From the NCBI GenBank assembly GCA_002450155.1, contig DJYO01000023.1:1-29514 (forward strand): a DNA stretch of 29,514 nucleotides. Reading direction: 5' to 3'. This document shows, piece by piece, positions 7,966 to 16,444 of the stretch. Position numbers and translations under genes: made by a program. The stretch is from Mageeibacillus sp. UBA6976. Lineage in GTDB: Bacteria; Bacillota; Clostridia; Saccharofermentanales; Saccharofermentanaceae. Positions within the stretch are counted from its first letter, which is position 1. Each line of letters opens with the position of its first letter. The notes under the pieces are model-generated. The model made no database searches. It was not told the DNA's origin and worked only from the letters and a program-made list of their open reading frames with translations.

Positions 7966-8609
7966 TGCTTACTATAGCTTTATCCAAGGGCAGACTTGCC
8001 GATCAGACTCTGGACCTGATGGAGAAGGCCGGATACGATGTTTCGGCAGCAAGGGAGAAGTCACGAAAGCTTATATTGGAGGACGCCAATGCAGGACTCA
8101 GATTTATCCTGGCAAAGCCTGCAGATGTTCCTACATACGTTGAACTCGGCGCAGCTGATATCGGGGTTGTAGGTAAGGATACCTTATTAGAAGAAGCAAG
8201 GCAGCTTTATGAAGTAATAGATCTTGGATTCGGCAAATGCCGTATGTGCGTTGCAGGGCCTGCGGCGCTTAAGGATAAGCTGGATGACATCCCTAATAAG
8301 AGGGTGGGCACCAAGTATCCCAATATCACGAGGAATTACTTTGAGGGAGTAAAGAAGGAGAGCGTAGAGATAATCAAGCTCAACGGCTCTGTTGAGCTTG
8401 CGCCCCTTACAGGTCTTGCAGAAGTGATCGTGGATATAGTAGAGTCTGGAAGGACTTTGTACGAGAACGGGCTTGAGGTCCTGGAGACTGTTGCAGACAT
8501 CTCTGCAAGAGTTGTGGTAAACAGGGTTTCCATGAAGATGAAAGAGGATGAGATCAAGCCCATGATCTCGAAGCTCAGACAAGCATTGACAGAAGGCGAG
8601 GCAGAATAA
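7965..8609 (+). CDS. hisG: ATP phosphoribosyltransferase catalytic subunit, short form
   Basis: HisG condenses ATP and PRPP to phosphoribosyl-ATP, the committed step of histidine synthesis. With 214 residues it is the short form, lacking the C-terminal histidine-binding ACT-like domain and therefore needing HisZ, encoded just upstream. Typical motifs are IALSKGRL, the DIGVVGKD segment (about 66-73) and the PRPP-binding stretch EVIVDIVESGRTL (about 153-165). The ATG shares a base with the hisZ stop (TAATG) and has the strong site GGGAGGTGA before it. Confidence 0.95.
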   Translation: MLTIALSKGRLADQTLDLMEKAGYDVSAAREKSRKLILEDANAGLRFILAKPADVPTYVELGAADIGVVGKDTLLEEARQLYEVIDLGFGKCRMCVAGPAALKDKLDDIPNKRVGTKYPNITRNYFEGVKKESVEIIKLNGSVELAPLTGLAEVIVDIVESGRTLYENGLEVLETVADISARVVVNRVSMKMKEDEIKPMISKLRQALTEGEAE

Positions 8610-9913
8610 TGAAGTGTAAACTCATAGAGGGCAGCAGGGAGAATCTTAAGTCTACGGTAGAAAACCTGGGACTGAGAGGCAAGATGGACTTAAAGCCTGT
8701 AATAGACACAGTACAGGGCGTCATCGACGACATTAAAGAGAATGGAGATGAGGCGCTCCTAAGATATACCGAGAGATTTGACGGGGTTAGACTTACATCA
8801 GACACGCTCCTTGTTACCGAAGAAGAGATAAAAGCTGCCATAGATCAGATAGATCCGGAGCTCTTCGAGGTAATGAAGAGGGCTGAGGCCAATATAAGAA
8901 AGTTCCACGAACAGCAGAAGGAATCCGGCTTCATGATGGATGTCTACAGCGGCGGCAAGATCGGCGTCAAGGTAAGACCTGTTACCACAGCGGGCATCTA
9001 TGTTCCCGGCGGCACTGCGCCCCTTCCTTCCACTGTATTAATGGATGTTATCCCTGCATCTGTTGCAGGTGTTAAGCGCATCGTTTTTGCCACTCCTCCG
9101 AGAAAAGACGGGACTATAGCTCCGGTGATCCTCGCAGCGGCAAAGATCGCAGGTGCAACAGAGATCTACAAGATGGGCGGAGCTCAGGCGATAGCTGCAA
9201 TGGCTTACGGAACCGAGACCATACCCAGAGTAGACAAGATCTGCGGCCCGGGCAATATCTATGTCAATACAGCAAAGCGCCTTGTATATGGCCAGGTGGA
9301 CATCGATATGTTCGCCGGTCCGTCAGAGATCCTGATAATAGCAGACAAGGACGCAAATCCCGAGTATGTGGCAGCAGATATGCTGTCCCAGGCTGAGCAC
9401 GATAAGCTGGCATCAGCCATAGTCCTGACAGATTCCCGGGAGCTTGGACAGAAGGTCCTTGAAGCAGTGGACAGAAGGTCAGATAAGGCAGAGCGCAAGG
9501 AGATCCTTGAGGCATCCCTTGCAAATTACTGCGCCATCATCGTCTGCGACAGTCTCGATACCGCTGTATCATTCTCCGAAGAGATCGCGCCTGAGCACCT
9601 GGAGCTCTGCGTCAAGGATCCCGAAGACTTCTCTTCGAAGATAAATAACTGCGGCGCGATGTTCTTGGGTGAGTATTCGCCGGAGCCTCTGGGCGATTAT
9701 TTCGCAGGACCTAACCACACTCTCCCGACATCAGGGACCGCAAGGTTTTTCTCGCCTCTTAATACAGGCGACTTCTATAAGAAGATGAGTGTTATCAACT
9801 ATAACAGGGAATCTCTGGAACAGGTATATAGAGATGTGGGACTCTTTGCTGACAGCGAGGGACTTACATGTCACGCAGCGGCAGTAAGAGCAAGATTTGA
9901 GGATGATCAATGA
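8609..9913 (+). CDS. hisD: Histidinol dehydrogenase
   Basis: HisD oxidises L-histidinol to histidine in two NAD-dependent steps. The 434-residue protein carries the family motifs YVPGGTAPLPST, CGPGNIYVNTAK and FAGPSEIL. The metal ligands Q261 and H264 (SQAEHD), D363 and H422 and the catalytic pair E329-H330 (APEHLE) are all present. It starts within the hisG stop (TAATG) and overlaps hisC by ATGA, so the cluster is translationally coupled. Confidence 0.96.
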   Translation: MKCKLIEGSRENLKSTVENLGLRGKMDLKPVIDTVQGVIDDIKENGDEALLRYTERFDGVRLTSDTLLVTEEEIKAAIDQIDPELFEVMKRAEANIRKFHEQQKESGFMMDVYSGGKIGVKVRPVTTAGIYVPGGTAPLPSTVLMDVIPASVAGVKRIVFATPPRKDGTIAPVILAAAKIAGATEIYKMGGAQAIAAMAYGTETIPRVDKICGPGNIYVNTAKRLVYGQVDIDMFAGPSEILIIADKDANPEYVAADMLSQAEHDKLASAIVLTDSRELGQKVLEAVDRRSDKAERKEILEASLANYCAIIVCDSLDTAVSFSEEIAPEHLELCVKDPEDFSSKINNCGAMFLGEYSPEPLGDYFAGPNHTLPTSGTARFFSPLNTGDFYKKMSVINYNRESLEQVYRDVGLFADSEGLTCHAAAVRARFEDDQ

Positions 9914-11028
9914 GCAGATTCTGGAACAAAAAGATAAATGAAGCCAAGCCTTATGTGGCAGGCGAGCAGCCGAAGCCCGGGCAGAAGGTTATAAAGCTCA
10001 ATACCAACGAAAACCCCTTCAGGCCCTCGCCTGACTGTTCGGAGGCTGTAAAGAACTTCGACATGGGACAGCTCAGGCTCTATCCTGATACGGATTCTGT
10101 CATGGTGTGCGAAGCTATAGCTGAAGCAGAGGGCGTATTGCCTTCAAATGTCTTTGTGGGCAACGGTTCTGACGAAGTGCTGGCGCTCTGTTTCCAGACC
10201 TTCTTTGAGAAGGAGGGTAATACGGACCTGCCGGTACTGACTCCAGAGTTCTCCTACAGTTTCTATCCGGTATTCGAGAGATTCTACGATATAAGATCCC
10301 GCAAGATCCCCCTAAGAGAGGGCCTTAGGATAGAAGCAGAAGACTATGTGGGCGTTCCCAACTGCGGCATTGTCATTGCAAATCCCAATGCCCCTACTTC
10401 GAGAGCCATATCTCTGGAGGATATAAGGAAGATCCTAGAGGCAAATAAGGACTCTGTTGTCATTATCGATGAGGCTTATGCTTATTTTGCAGAACCTTAC
10501 GAGACGGCGGTAACTCTTCTGGAGGATCATCCCAACCTCTGCGTTGTAAGGACCTTGTCCAAGTCATACAGCCTGGCAGGTCTCAGGACCGGATATGCCA
10601 TTGCTTCCGAAGAGCTGATAGAGGGCCTTAAGAGGTGCAGGGATTCATTCAATTCCTATCCTCTCGGCAGGCTTGAACAGGTGATCGCAGCAGCGGCTGT
10701 CAGGGATCAGGCTTACCACAGCTGGACCAGGCAGGAGATAATAAAGAACCGTATCTATACGGTGGAGGCTTTGGAGTCTTTGGGCTTTGATATGCCGGAA
10801 TCATCGGCAAATTTTGTCTTTGCGAGGCCTCCAAAGTGCATTTCTGCACAAAAGTTGTATAAAAACCTTAAAGCAAAGGGTATACTTGTAAGGTATTTCG
10901 ACACCGAGGGTATCAATGACAGATTAAGGATCACCATCGGTACCAGAGAACAGATGGAGCAGCTTATTGCTCAAGTATCGAAGGAGGTAGAAGATGCCAA
11001 GGCAGGCTCAGATAACACGCAAGACTAA
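9910..11028 (+). CDS. hisC: Histidinol-phosphate aminotransferase
   Basis: A 372-residue PLP-dependent fold-type I aminotransferase that converts imidazole-acetol phosphate to histidinol phosphate with glutamate. The PLP lysine is K218 in RTLSKSYSLAGLR. Asp187 (IIDEAYAYF) and Asn160 (NPNAPTS, where NPNNPTG is usual) are also present, as is the N-terminal NTNENPF. Its 3' end overlaps hisB by 35 bases. Context makes HisC far more likely than a related aromatic aminotransferase. Confidence 0.93.
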   Translation: MSRFWNKKINEAKPYVAGEQPKPGQKVIKLNTNENPFRPSPDCSEAVKNFDMGQLRLYPDTDSVMVCEAIAEAEGVLPSNVFVGNGSDEVLALCFQTFFEKEGNTDLPVLTPEFSYSFYPVFERFYDIRSRKIPLREGLRIEAEDYVGVPNCGIVIANPNAPTSRAISLEDIRKILEANKDSVVIIDEAYAYFAEPYETAVTLLEDHPNLCVVRTLSKSYSLAGLRTGYAIASEELIEGLKRCRDSFNSYPLGRLEQVIAAAAVRDQAYHSWTRQEIIKNRIYTVEALESLGFDMPESSANFVFARPPKCISAQKLYKNLKAKGILVRYFDTEGINDRLRITIGTREQMEQLIAQVSKEVEDAKAGSDNTQD

Positions 11029-11584
11029 AGAAACTGACATTGAAGTCAGGATAGATCTGGATGGCAAGGGCGTCAGCACGATAAACACGGGCATTGGTTT
11101 CTTCGACCACATGCTGGAAGCTCTGTCCAAACACTCAGGTATCGACATGGAAGTCTCCTGCAAGGGCGACTTAAGGGTTGATGCTCACCACTCGGTGGAG
11201 GATGTCGGCATCTGTCTCGGAAAGGCTTTTGCAGAGGCTATAGGTGACAAGTGCGGTATCAGAAGATACGGCAAGGCCGAGATCCCCATGGACGAAGCTT
11301 TGGGAGTAGCGGTCATCGACATATCCGGCAGGCCCTATATCGTTTTCGACTGCGAGTTTGCAGGGAATATGTGCGGCGAGATGGATACACAGCTTTTCGA
11401 GGAATTCTTCAGGAGCTTTGCATATAATGCGGGGATAACCCTGCACATATCTTCGCCTTACGGCAGAAATGACCACCACAAGGCAGAAGCGATGTTCAAG
11501 GCTCTGGCAAGGGCTTTGAGGGAAGCTTCGGAGGAAGATCCGAGATTTAAGGACGAGATCGTCTCGACAAAAGGAAGTTTATAA
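10994..11584 (+). CDS. hisB: Imidazoleglycerol-phosphate dehydratase
   Basis: HisB removes water from imidazole glycerol phosphate to give imidazole-acetol phosphate. The 196-residue protein is the monofunctional form with no HAD phosphatase domain. Metal-binding motifs FFDHMLEALSKHS, DAHHSVEDVG and NDHHKAEAMFKAL are intact. The start inside hisC is supported by AAGGAGG (10981-10987) six bases upstream. The 35-base overlap with hisC is longer than the other junctions of this operon. Confidence 0.95.
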   Translation: MPRQAQITRKTKETDIEVRIDLDGKGVSTINTGIGFFDHMLEALSKHSGIDMEVSCKGDLRVDAHHSVEDVGICLGKAFAEAIGDKCGIRRYGKAEIPMDEALGVAVIDISGRPYIVFDCEFAGNMCGEMDTQLFEEFFRSFAYNAGITLHISSPYGRNDHHKAEAMFKALARALREASEEDPRFKDEIVSTKGSL

Positions 11585-11605
11585 AGCAAGCGGAGGTATA
11601 TATTA

Positions 11606-12487
11606 ATGCTTATTAAGGACACAGATTTTATCGATAAGCCGGTGATGGCTAAGGGTAAGGTTAGGAATATCTACGATCTTGGAGACTCACTGCTCCTTGT
11701 TGTAACAGACAGGATATCCGCCTTCGACGTTATCTTTGACGAGCTTATCCCGGATAAGGGCAGAGTGCTCTCTTCCATATCTGCATTCTGGTTCGATTTT
11801 ACAAAGGATATCATCCCCAACCATGTTATTACCACAGATGTATCCAAGTACCCTCAGGGCTTTGATAAGTATAAGGACGAGCTCGAAGGCAGATCCATGC
11901 TGGTCAAGAAGGCCGAGATGCTCCCTGCAGAGTGCATCGTAAGAGGCTACCTCGAGGGATCCGCTCTTAAGGAATATAGAAAGTCCGGTACAGTCGGAGG
12001 CATCAAGATGCCTGAAGGTCTGCGCCAGGGCGATAAGCTCCCTGAGCCTCTCTTTACACCTTCCACCAAGGAGGATACCGGCCACGACATCAACATCACA
12101 TTTGAGCAGCTTGTAGACCTTATCGGCGAAGAGGATGCTACGGCTTTAAGAGATGCTTCCCTCGCTCTCTATAAGAAGGTATCTGAGTTTGCTCTTACCA
12201 AGGGTCTTATCCTGGCTGATACCAAGTTTGAGTTCGGTAAGATAGACGGCGTTCTCACAGTATGCGACGAGATGTTCACACCCGATTCTTCCAGATTCTG
12301 GGATCTTGCTGATTACGAACCCGGCCGCGCTCAGAAGAGCTTTGACAAGCAGTTCTTAAGAGAGTGGCTTGAGACACTTGACTGGGATAAGACATATCCC
12401 GCACCCACTCTTCCTGAGGAGATCATCAACAAGACAGCAGAGAAGTACAGAGAGTGCTACAGCCGTCTGACCGGAGAGGAAATCTGA
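11606..12487 (+). CDS. purC: SAICAR synthetase, embedded in the his operon
   Basis: PurC ligates aspartate to CAIR with ATP to form SAICAR in de novo purine synthesis. Family motifs include KGKVRNIYDLGD near 16-27, TDRISAFDVIFDE, IVRGYLEGSALKEY and PLFTPSTKED with GHDINI. The 293 residues fit the longer ADE1-like form rather than the about 237-residue E. coli type. GGAGGT (11592-11597) precedes the ATG, 21 bases after hisB, and its stop is one base before the hisH start, so it is part of the transcript. The metabolic link is AICAR, which HisH/HisF release and which lies two steps after CAIR (PurC then PurB) in the purine route. Confidence 0.95.
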   Translation: MLIKDTDFIDKPVMAKGKVRNIYDLGDSLLLVVTDRISAFDVIFDELIPDKGRVLSSISAFWFDFTKDIIPNHVITTDVSKYPQGFDKYKDELEGRSMLVKKAEMLPAECIVRGYLEGSALKEYRKSGTVGGIKMPEGLRQGDKLPEPLFTPSTKEDTGHDINITFEQLVDLIGEEDATALRDASLALYKKVSEFALTKGLILADTKFEFGKIDGVLTVCDEMFTPDSSRFWDLADYEPGRAQKSFDKQFLREWLETLDWDKTYPAPTLPEEIINKTAEKYRECYSRLTGEEI

Positions 12488-12488
12488 T

Positions 12489-13112
12489 TTGATAGCGATC
12501 GTTGACTATGGAATGGGCAATCTGGCCTCAGTCAAGAAAGCTCTTGACTATATCGGCGAGGAGTCGGTCATAACGGACGACTCTTCTGATATAAGCAAAG
12601 CCGGGGGAGTGATACTCCCCGGGGTAGGCGCTTTTGCTCCCGCTATGGAAAATCTCGCCCTCAAGGGACTTGATACGGCTCTCATCAACGCCTGCGCAAG
12701 CGGCAAGCCTTTTCTCGGAATATGTCTCGGGATGCAGCTCCTGATGGACGGATCCGAGGAAGGTGTTACGGTTAAGGCCGGCTCCCATGCCCAGATATCA
12801 GGTCTCGGGATAATCCCCGGCAAGGTCAGGAGATTCCCTGACATGGGACTCAAGATCCCCCAGATGGGATGGAACAGTCTCATAGATTGTAAGGGATCCC
12901 TTCTTACCGAAGGCGACTATGTTTATTTTGTACATTCCTACTACTGTGATCCCCAGCATAAGTCTGACATCGCAGCCATGACTGATTATGGGATAACTTA
13001 CTGCAGCGCCTTAGAGTCCGGCAATGTGTTTGCCACCCAGTTCCACCCGGAGAAGAGCGGCGAAGCGGGGCTTCAGATCTTAAGCAAGTTTGCAAGGAGG
13101 GTAAGAGCATGA
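12489..13112 (+). CDS. hisH: Imidazole glycerol phosphate synthase, glutamine amidotransferase subunit
   Basis: HisH hydrolyses glutamine and channels ammonia to HisF. The 207-residue class I amidotransferase has the full triad: C79 in FLGICLGMQ, H186 and E188 in QFHPEKSG. The oxyanion-region segment LPGVGAF lies at 43-49. The start is TTG, one base after the purC stop, with a purine-rich GAGAGG about eight bases upstream. The stop overlaps hisA by ATGA. Its partner HisF is encoded two genes on. Confidence 0.94.
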   Translation: MIAIVDYGMGNLASVKKALDYIGEESVITDDSSDISKAGGVILPGVGAFAPAMENLALKGLDTALINACASGKPFLGICLGMQLLMDGSEEGVTVKAGSHAQISGLGIIPGKVRRFPDMGLKIPQMGWNSLIDCKGSLLTEGDYVYFVHSYYCDPQHKSDIAAMTDYGITYCSALESGNVFATQFHPEKSGEAGLQILSKFARRVRA

Positions 13113-13822
13113 TAATTCTTCCTGCGATCGATCTTCTGGGCGGCAGATGCGTAAGGCTCAGACAGGGCAGATACGACGATGTCACCGTTTATAACGAGGA
13201 TCCTGTGGATCAGGCAATGCAGTTCAAGGAATTGGGTTGTGAGTGGATCCATATAGTGGATCTCGATGCAGCAAGATCAGGTATTCCGGTAAACCACGGA
13301 GTGATAAGGGACATAGTGATCAAGACCGGGCTTAAGATCGATACAGGGGGCGGGATCCGCAATATGGTGACTCTGTCTCACCTTATCGATGTCTTTGGTG
13401 TATCAAGAGCAGTCCTGGGAACTTCTGCGATCAAGGATCCGGATTTTACGAAGGAAGCTATAAGAAGATACGGAGACAAGGTTGGCATCGGCATCGATGC
13501 AAGGAACGGTTTCGTCTCAGTTGACGGCTGGACCAATGATTCCACCATGAAGGCAACAGAGTTTGCCATAAAGATGAAAGAGATCGGAGCTAAGACCATC
13601 GTCTTTACCGATATCTCAAGAGACGGCATGCTTACAGGCCCTGCTTTCGATGCGACAAAAGAGATGGTGGAGGCTACAGGCCTTGACGTCATCGCATCAG
13701 GCGGCATCGGTTCTGATGAGGATATAATGCACATCAAGGACTCAGGCTGCGCAGGCGTTATCGTCGGCAAGGCCTTCTATGAGGGAAAGGTGGATCTTAA
13801 GAAATGCTTGCAAAACGTATAA
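13109..13822 (+). CDS. hisA: ProFAR isomerase
   Basis: HisA carries out the Amadori rearrangement of ProFAR to PRFAR. The 237-residue TIM barrel has the catalytic aspartates D8 (LPAIDLLGG) and D130 (GIGIDARNG) and the phosphate-binding motifs DTGGGIRN and ASGGIGSDED. There is no sign of the PriA-type dual activity being required, since no trp genes are seen. It overlaps hisH by four bases and hisF by 19 bases. Confidence 0.95.
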   Translation: MIILPAIDLLGGRCVRLRQGRYDDVTVYNEDPVDQAMQFKELGCEWIHIVDLDAARSGIPVNHGVIRDIVIKTGLKIDTGGGIRNMVTLSHLIDVFGVSRAVLGTSAIKDPDFTKEAIRRYGDKVGIGIDARNGFVSVDGWTNDSTMKATEFAIKMKEIGAKTIVFTDISRDGMLTGPAFDATKEMVEATGLDVIASGGIGSDEDIMHIKDSGCAGVIVGKAFYEGKVDLKKCLQNV

Positions 13823-14928
13823 TCCCCTGCCTTGATGTCAAAGACGGAAGAGTTGTTAAGGGCGTTAATTTTGTATCTTTACGAGATGCGGGAGATCCGG
13901 TCTCCTGTGCCAAGACTTATAACCTGTCAGGTGCTGACGAATTGGTCTTCCTGGATATCACCGCCACTCTTGAATCAAGAGACACCACTATAGATATGGT
14001 AAAGAGGGTGGCATCTGAAGTGTTTATCCCTTTTACCGTAGGCGGAGGCATAAGGACCACCGACGACATCAGGCAGATCCTGAATGCCGGAGCTGATAAA
14101 GTATCTCTTAATTCCGCAGCGGTCAGGAACCCGGATTTTATAAGGGAAGCCTCTGAGATGTTCGGTTCCCAGTGCATCGTTGTGGCTATCGATGTTAAGG
14201 CAAGAGAAGACAGGGAGCTATTTCCTTCAGGCTATGAAGTAGTGGTCGCAGGCGGTACCAAGCCCACAGGGATAGATGCTCTCTGGTGGGCGAAAGAAGC
14301 TGTTCGCCTCGGCTGCGGAGAGATCCTCCTCACATCGATGGATAAGGATGGGACCAAGTCCGGCTACGATAATGTCATCACCTCGATGATATCTGAGAGC
14401 GTAAATGTCCCGGTGATCGCTTCGGGCGGCGCAGGATCCATGAAGGATTTTGCCGATGCCATAAGAGACGGCAAGGCAGATGCAGTGCTGGCGGCAAGTC
14501 TTTTCCACTTCGGGGAGATAAGGATAAGTGATCTTAAGAGATATCTCGAAGGCGAGGGCATACCCACAAGGTCTATCCCCAAGACCCTTAATATGTGGGC
14601 CCACATGAAGAAGAACAGCGACGGCATGGTGCCCGCCATAACCAAAGAAGCATCCACGGGCGAGGTCCTCATGACCGCATATATGAATTATGACGCATTC
14701 CGTCTCACATGTGAGACAGGCTATATGCACTACTATTCAAGGTCAAGGAATACCCTCTGGAAAAAGGGAGAGACATCAGGCCATGTACAGAAAGTGATAT
14801 CCTGCGCCATAGACTGCGACAGGGACACTTTGCTGTATACGATAGAGCAGACGGGAGCAGCCTGCCACACCGGCAATCACTCCTGTTTCTATACAGATCT
14901 TGATGAATGGAATTACGAGGAGGAATAA
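13804..14928 (+). CDS. hisF: HisF-HisI fusion: imidazole glycerol phosphate synthase cyclase / phosphoribosyl-AMP cyclohydrolase
   Basis: A 374-residue fusion. Residues 1 to about 255 are HisF, with catalytic D11 (PCLDVKDGRVVKG) and D130 (VAIDVKARED) and phosphate sites VGGGIRT and ASGGAGS. Residues from about 268 to 374 are HisI, with VPAITKEASTGEVLM, HYYSRSRNTLWKKGETSG, the metal motif D337-C-D339-R-D341 and zinc cysteines C338, C354 and C361. No stop or frameshift lies between them. HisI opens the ring of phosphoribosyl-AMP (step 3) and HisF acts at step 5, so the joined activities are not consecutive; HisI is more often fused to HisE. The start has GAAAGGTGG before it. Confidence 0.94.
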   Translation: MLAKRIIPCLDVKDGRVVKGVNFVSLRDAGDPVSCAKTYNLSGADELVFLDITATLESRDTTIDMVKRVASEVFIPFTVGGGIRTTDDIRQILNAGADKVSLNSAAVRNPDFIREASEMFGSQCIVVAIDVKAREDRELFPSGYEVVVAGGTKPTGIDALWWAKEAVRLGCGEILLTSMDKDGTKSGYDNVITSMISESVNVPVIASGGAGSMKDFADAIRDGKADAVLAASLFHFGEIRISDLKRYLEGEGIPTRSIPKTLNMWAHMKKNSDGMVPAITKEASTGEVLMTAYMNYDAFRLTCETGYMHYYSRSRNTLWKKGETSGHVQKVISCAIDCDRDTLLYTIEQTGAACHTGNHSCFYTDLDEWNYEEE

Positions 14929-14929
14929 T

Positions 14930-15208
14930 ATGAGCGTTATCAATGAATTATACACAGTCATCTTAGACCGCAAAGAGCATCCTACAGAGGGTTCATATAC
15001 CAACTATCTCTTAGGCAAGGGTACGGACAAGATCTCCAAGAAGGTTGGCGAAGAGGCAGTAGAGACTATAATCGCCGCTTCCCAGAGAGACAGGGCTGCA
15101 ACCATACAGGAACTTGCAGATCTGCAGTACCATATTCTGGTCCTGATGGTAGATCAGGGCATCACCCTTGAAGATGTGGAAGCGGAATTAAGATCTAGAA
15201 GAAGTTGA
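14930..15208 (+). CDS. hisE: Phosphoribosyl-ATP pyrophosphatase
   Basis: HisE hydrolyses phosphoribosyl-ATP to phosphoribosyl-AMP, the second step of histidine synthesis. The helical MazG-like fold is recognisable from HPTEGSYTNYLLGKGTDKI, KKVGEEAVETIIAA and the Glu/Asp-rich ELADLQYHILVLM. The frame is open from 14900, but ATG 14930 has GAGGAGG (14917-14923) six bases upstream, giving 92 residues. It follows the fusion gene by one base and ends the his operon. Confidence 0.94.
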   Translation: MSVINELYTVILDRKEHPTEGSYTNYLLGKGTDKISKKVGEEAVETIIAASQRDRAATIQELADLQYHILVLMVDQGITLEDVEAELRSRRS

Positions 15209-15237
15209 TTGCATTTTGTTTATTGGTGTGATACAAT
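15209..15237 (+). promoter_or_regulatory. Promoter of the rpmG-secE-nusG cluster
   Basis: TTGCAT (15209-15214), 17 bases, TACAAT (15232-15237), with an extended -10 TG at 15229-15230. It starts right at the end of hisE. Confidence 0.7.
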
Positions 15238-15240
15238 CTT

Positions 15241-15273
15241 CAAGCTAAAACCCTCAAAGGGGCTTTTTAAGTT
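15241..15273 (+). terminator. Weak hairpin plus T-run after hisE, inside the rpmG leader
   Basis: AAGC...GCTT flanks a CCCT-CAA-AGGG hairpin followed by TTTTT. It could end the his transcript, but it lies just downstream of the rpmG promoter and would also be in that leader. The stem is short and interrupted. Confidence 0.35.
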
Positions 15274-15339
15274 GCGCAGAATTTGACGGCCCAAAGCCTG
15301 CAAATGACGCAAAACAAAGGATTTGGAGGTATTACTACC

Positions 15340-15504
15340 ATGGCAAAGGCCGGAGCTCGCGATAAGATCACTCTCGCATGCACAGAGTGCAAGCAGAGAA
15401 ATTATCAGACATTCAAGAATAAGAAGAACACAACAGAGAGGCTCGAACTTAAGAAGTACTGCCCTTTCTGCCGTAAGCACACGATTCACAAGGAATCCAA
15501 GTAA
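15340..15504 (+). CDS. rpmG: 50S ribosomal protein L33
   Basis: A 54-residue basic protein of the large ribosomal subunit. Two CxxC pairs (ACTECK and YCPFCRK) mark the zinc-binding form. An upstream in-frame ATG at 15283 would add 19 unconserved residues; ATG 15340 is preferred because GGAGGT (15325-15330) lies nine bases before it and MAKAGARDKITL is a normal L33 start. The order rpmG-secE-nusG-rplK is the standard bacterial one. Confidence 0.95.
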   Translation: MAKAGARDKITLACTECKQRNYQTFKNKKNTTERLELKKYCPFCRKHTIHKESK

Positions 15505-15521
15505 TAACGAAGGATATTGCA

Positions 15522-15824
15522 ATGGCGGAGAAGAAACAGAACATATTTAAGCGTATCGGCAAGAGATTCAGTGATGTAATTGCTGAGCTTAAGAGAGTTA
15601 CATGGCCATCCAAGGACAAGCTCGCCAAGACTTCAGCTGTTGTCTTGCTCGTTATCGTATTTTTCGCCGTTTACCTGACACTTATCAGTTCAGGCGGACG
15701 CTGGATCCTCGACAAGATCGGTTTCTACGATGTAGTTGAGACATCCGAGACAGCAGCACCCATCGAGACTATCGAAGCGACTGAGTCGGTAGCCGAGAGC
15801 GTTGCTGAGAGTAGTGCAAGCTGA
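15522..15824 (+). CDS. secE: Preprotein translocase subunit SecE
   Basis: SecE clamps SecY in the protein-conducting channel. The amphipathic segment and signature ELKRVTWPSKDKL (about 22-34) precede one membrane helix at about 38-58, as in the short Gram-positive form (about 60 residues). Here the protein runs to 100 residues: the last 30 or so form a Ser/Thr/Glu/Ala-rich acidic tail, which would be outside the cell if the topology is standard. AAGGA lies upstream of the ATG. Confidence 0.93.
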   Translation: MAEKKQNIFKRIGKRFSDVIAELKRVTWPSKDKLAKTSAVVLLVIVFFAVYLTLISSGGRWILDKIGFYDVVETSETAAPIETIEATESVAESVAESSAS

Positions 15825-15843
15825 TCAAACAGGAGTTTATATA

Positions 15844-16392
15844 ATGCCGGATAATAACGAAGCCAAGTGGTACATAATCCATACCTTTGGCGGATATGAG
15901 AAGAAAGTAAAGATGTCCATCGAGAACTACGCTGAGGCGCAGGGACTTCAGGACATCATTCAGCAGGTTTATCTTCCGACTGATATCGTTGTAGAGACCA
16001 AGAACGGCAAGCGTAAGGAGAAGGAAGTGCTCCGCTTCCCCAACTATATCTTCCTTAAGCTCGTTTACGGCAATAACGACAAGCTCGATAAGGAACTCTG
16101 GTACAGGATCCGCAACACAAACGGTGTTACAGGATTCGTTGCACCTGATCCCTCCAAGCCTACACCCATGACGGAAGAAGACCAGGTCAAGATGGGTCTC
16201 ATCGTACCTACTTCATTCGAAGTTGACTACGGTATCGGAGATCTCATCATCATCACAGACGGTCCCTTCAAGGATAACAAGGCCGTTGTTAAGGACATTA
16301 ATGAAGAGAAGCAGCAGGTTACGGTTACAGTATCCATGTTCGGACGTGAGACCCCTGTTACACTTGACTTCATTAAGGTCAGGAAAGTTTAA
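15844..16392 (+). CDS. nusG: Transcription termination/antitermination protein NusG
   Basis: NusG binds RNA polymerase and ribosomes to tune elongation. The N-terminal NGN domain begins KWYIIHTFGGYEKKV, and the C-terminal KOW motif is at DLIIITDGPFKDNKAVV (about 133-150). The frame is open from 15802, overlapping secE, but ATG 15844 has AGGAG (15831-15835) before it and gives 182 residues, a normal length. Confidence 0.95.
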   Translation: MPDNNEAKWYIIHTFGGYEKKVKMSIENYAEAQGLQDIIQQVYLPTDIVVETKNGKRKEKEVLRFPNYIFLKLVYGNNDKLDKELWYRIRNTNGVTGFVAPDPSKPTPMTEEDQVKMGLIVPTSFEVDYGIGDLIIITDGPFKDNKAVVKDINEEKQQVTVTVSMFGRETPVTLDFIKVRKV

Positions 16393-16444
16393 TCAAGTAT
16401 ATTAGCGCAATGCGCTGATAAATAAATTTGGGAGGTGGCCAAGT

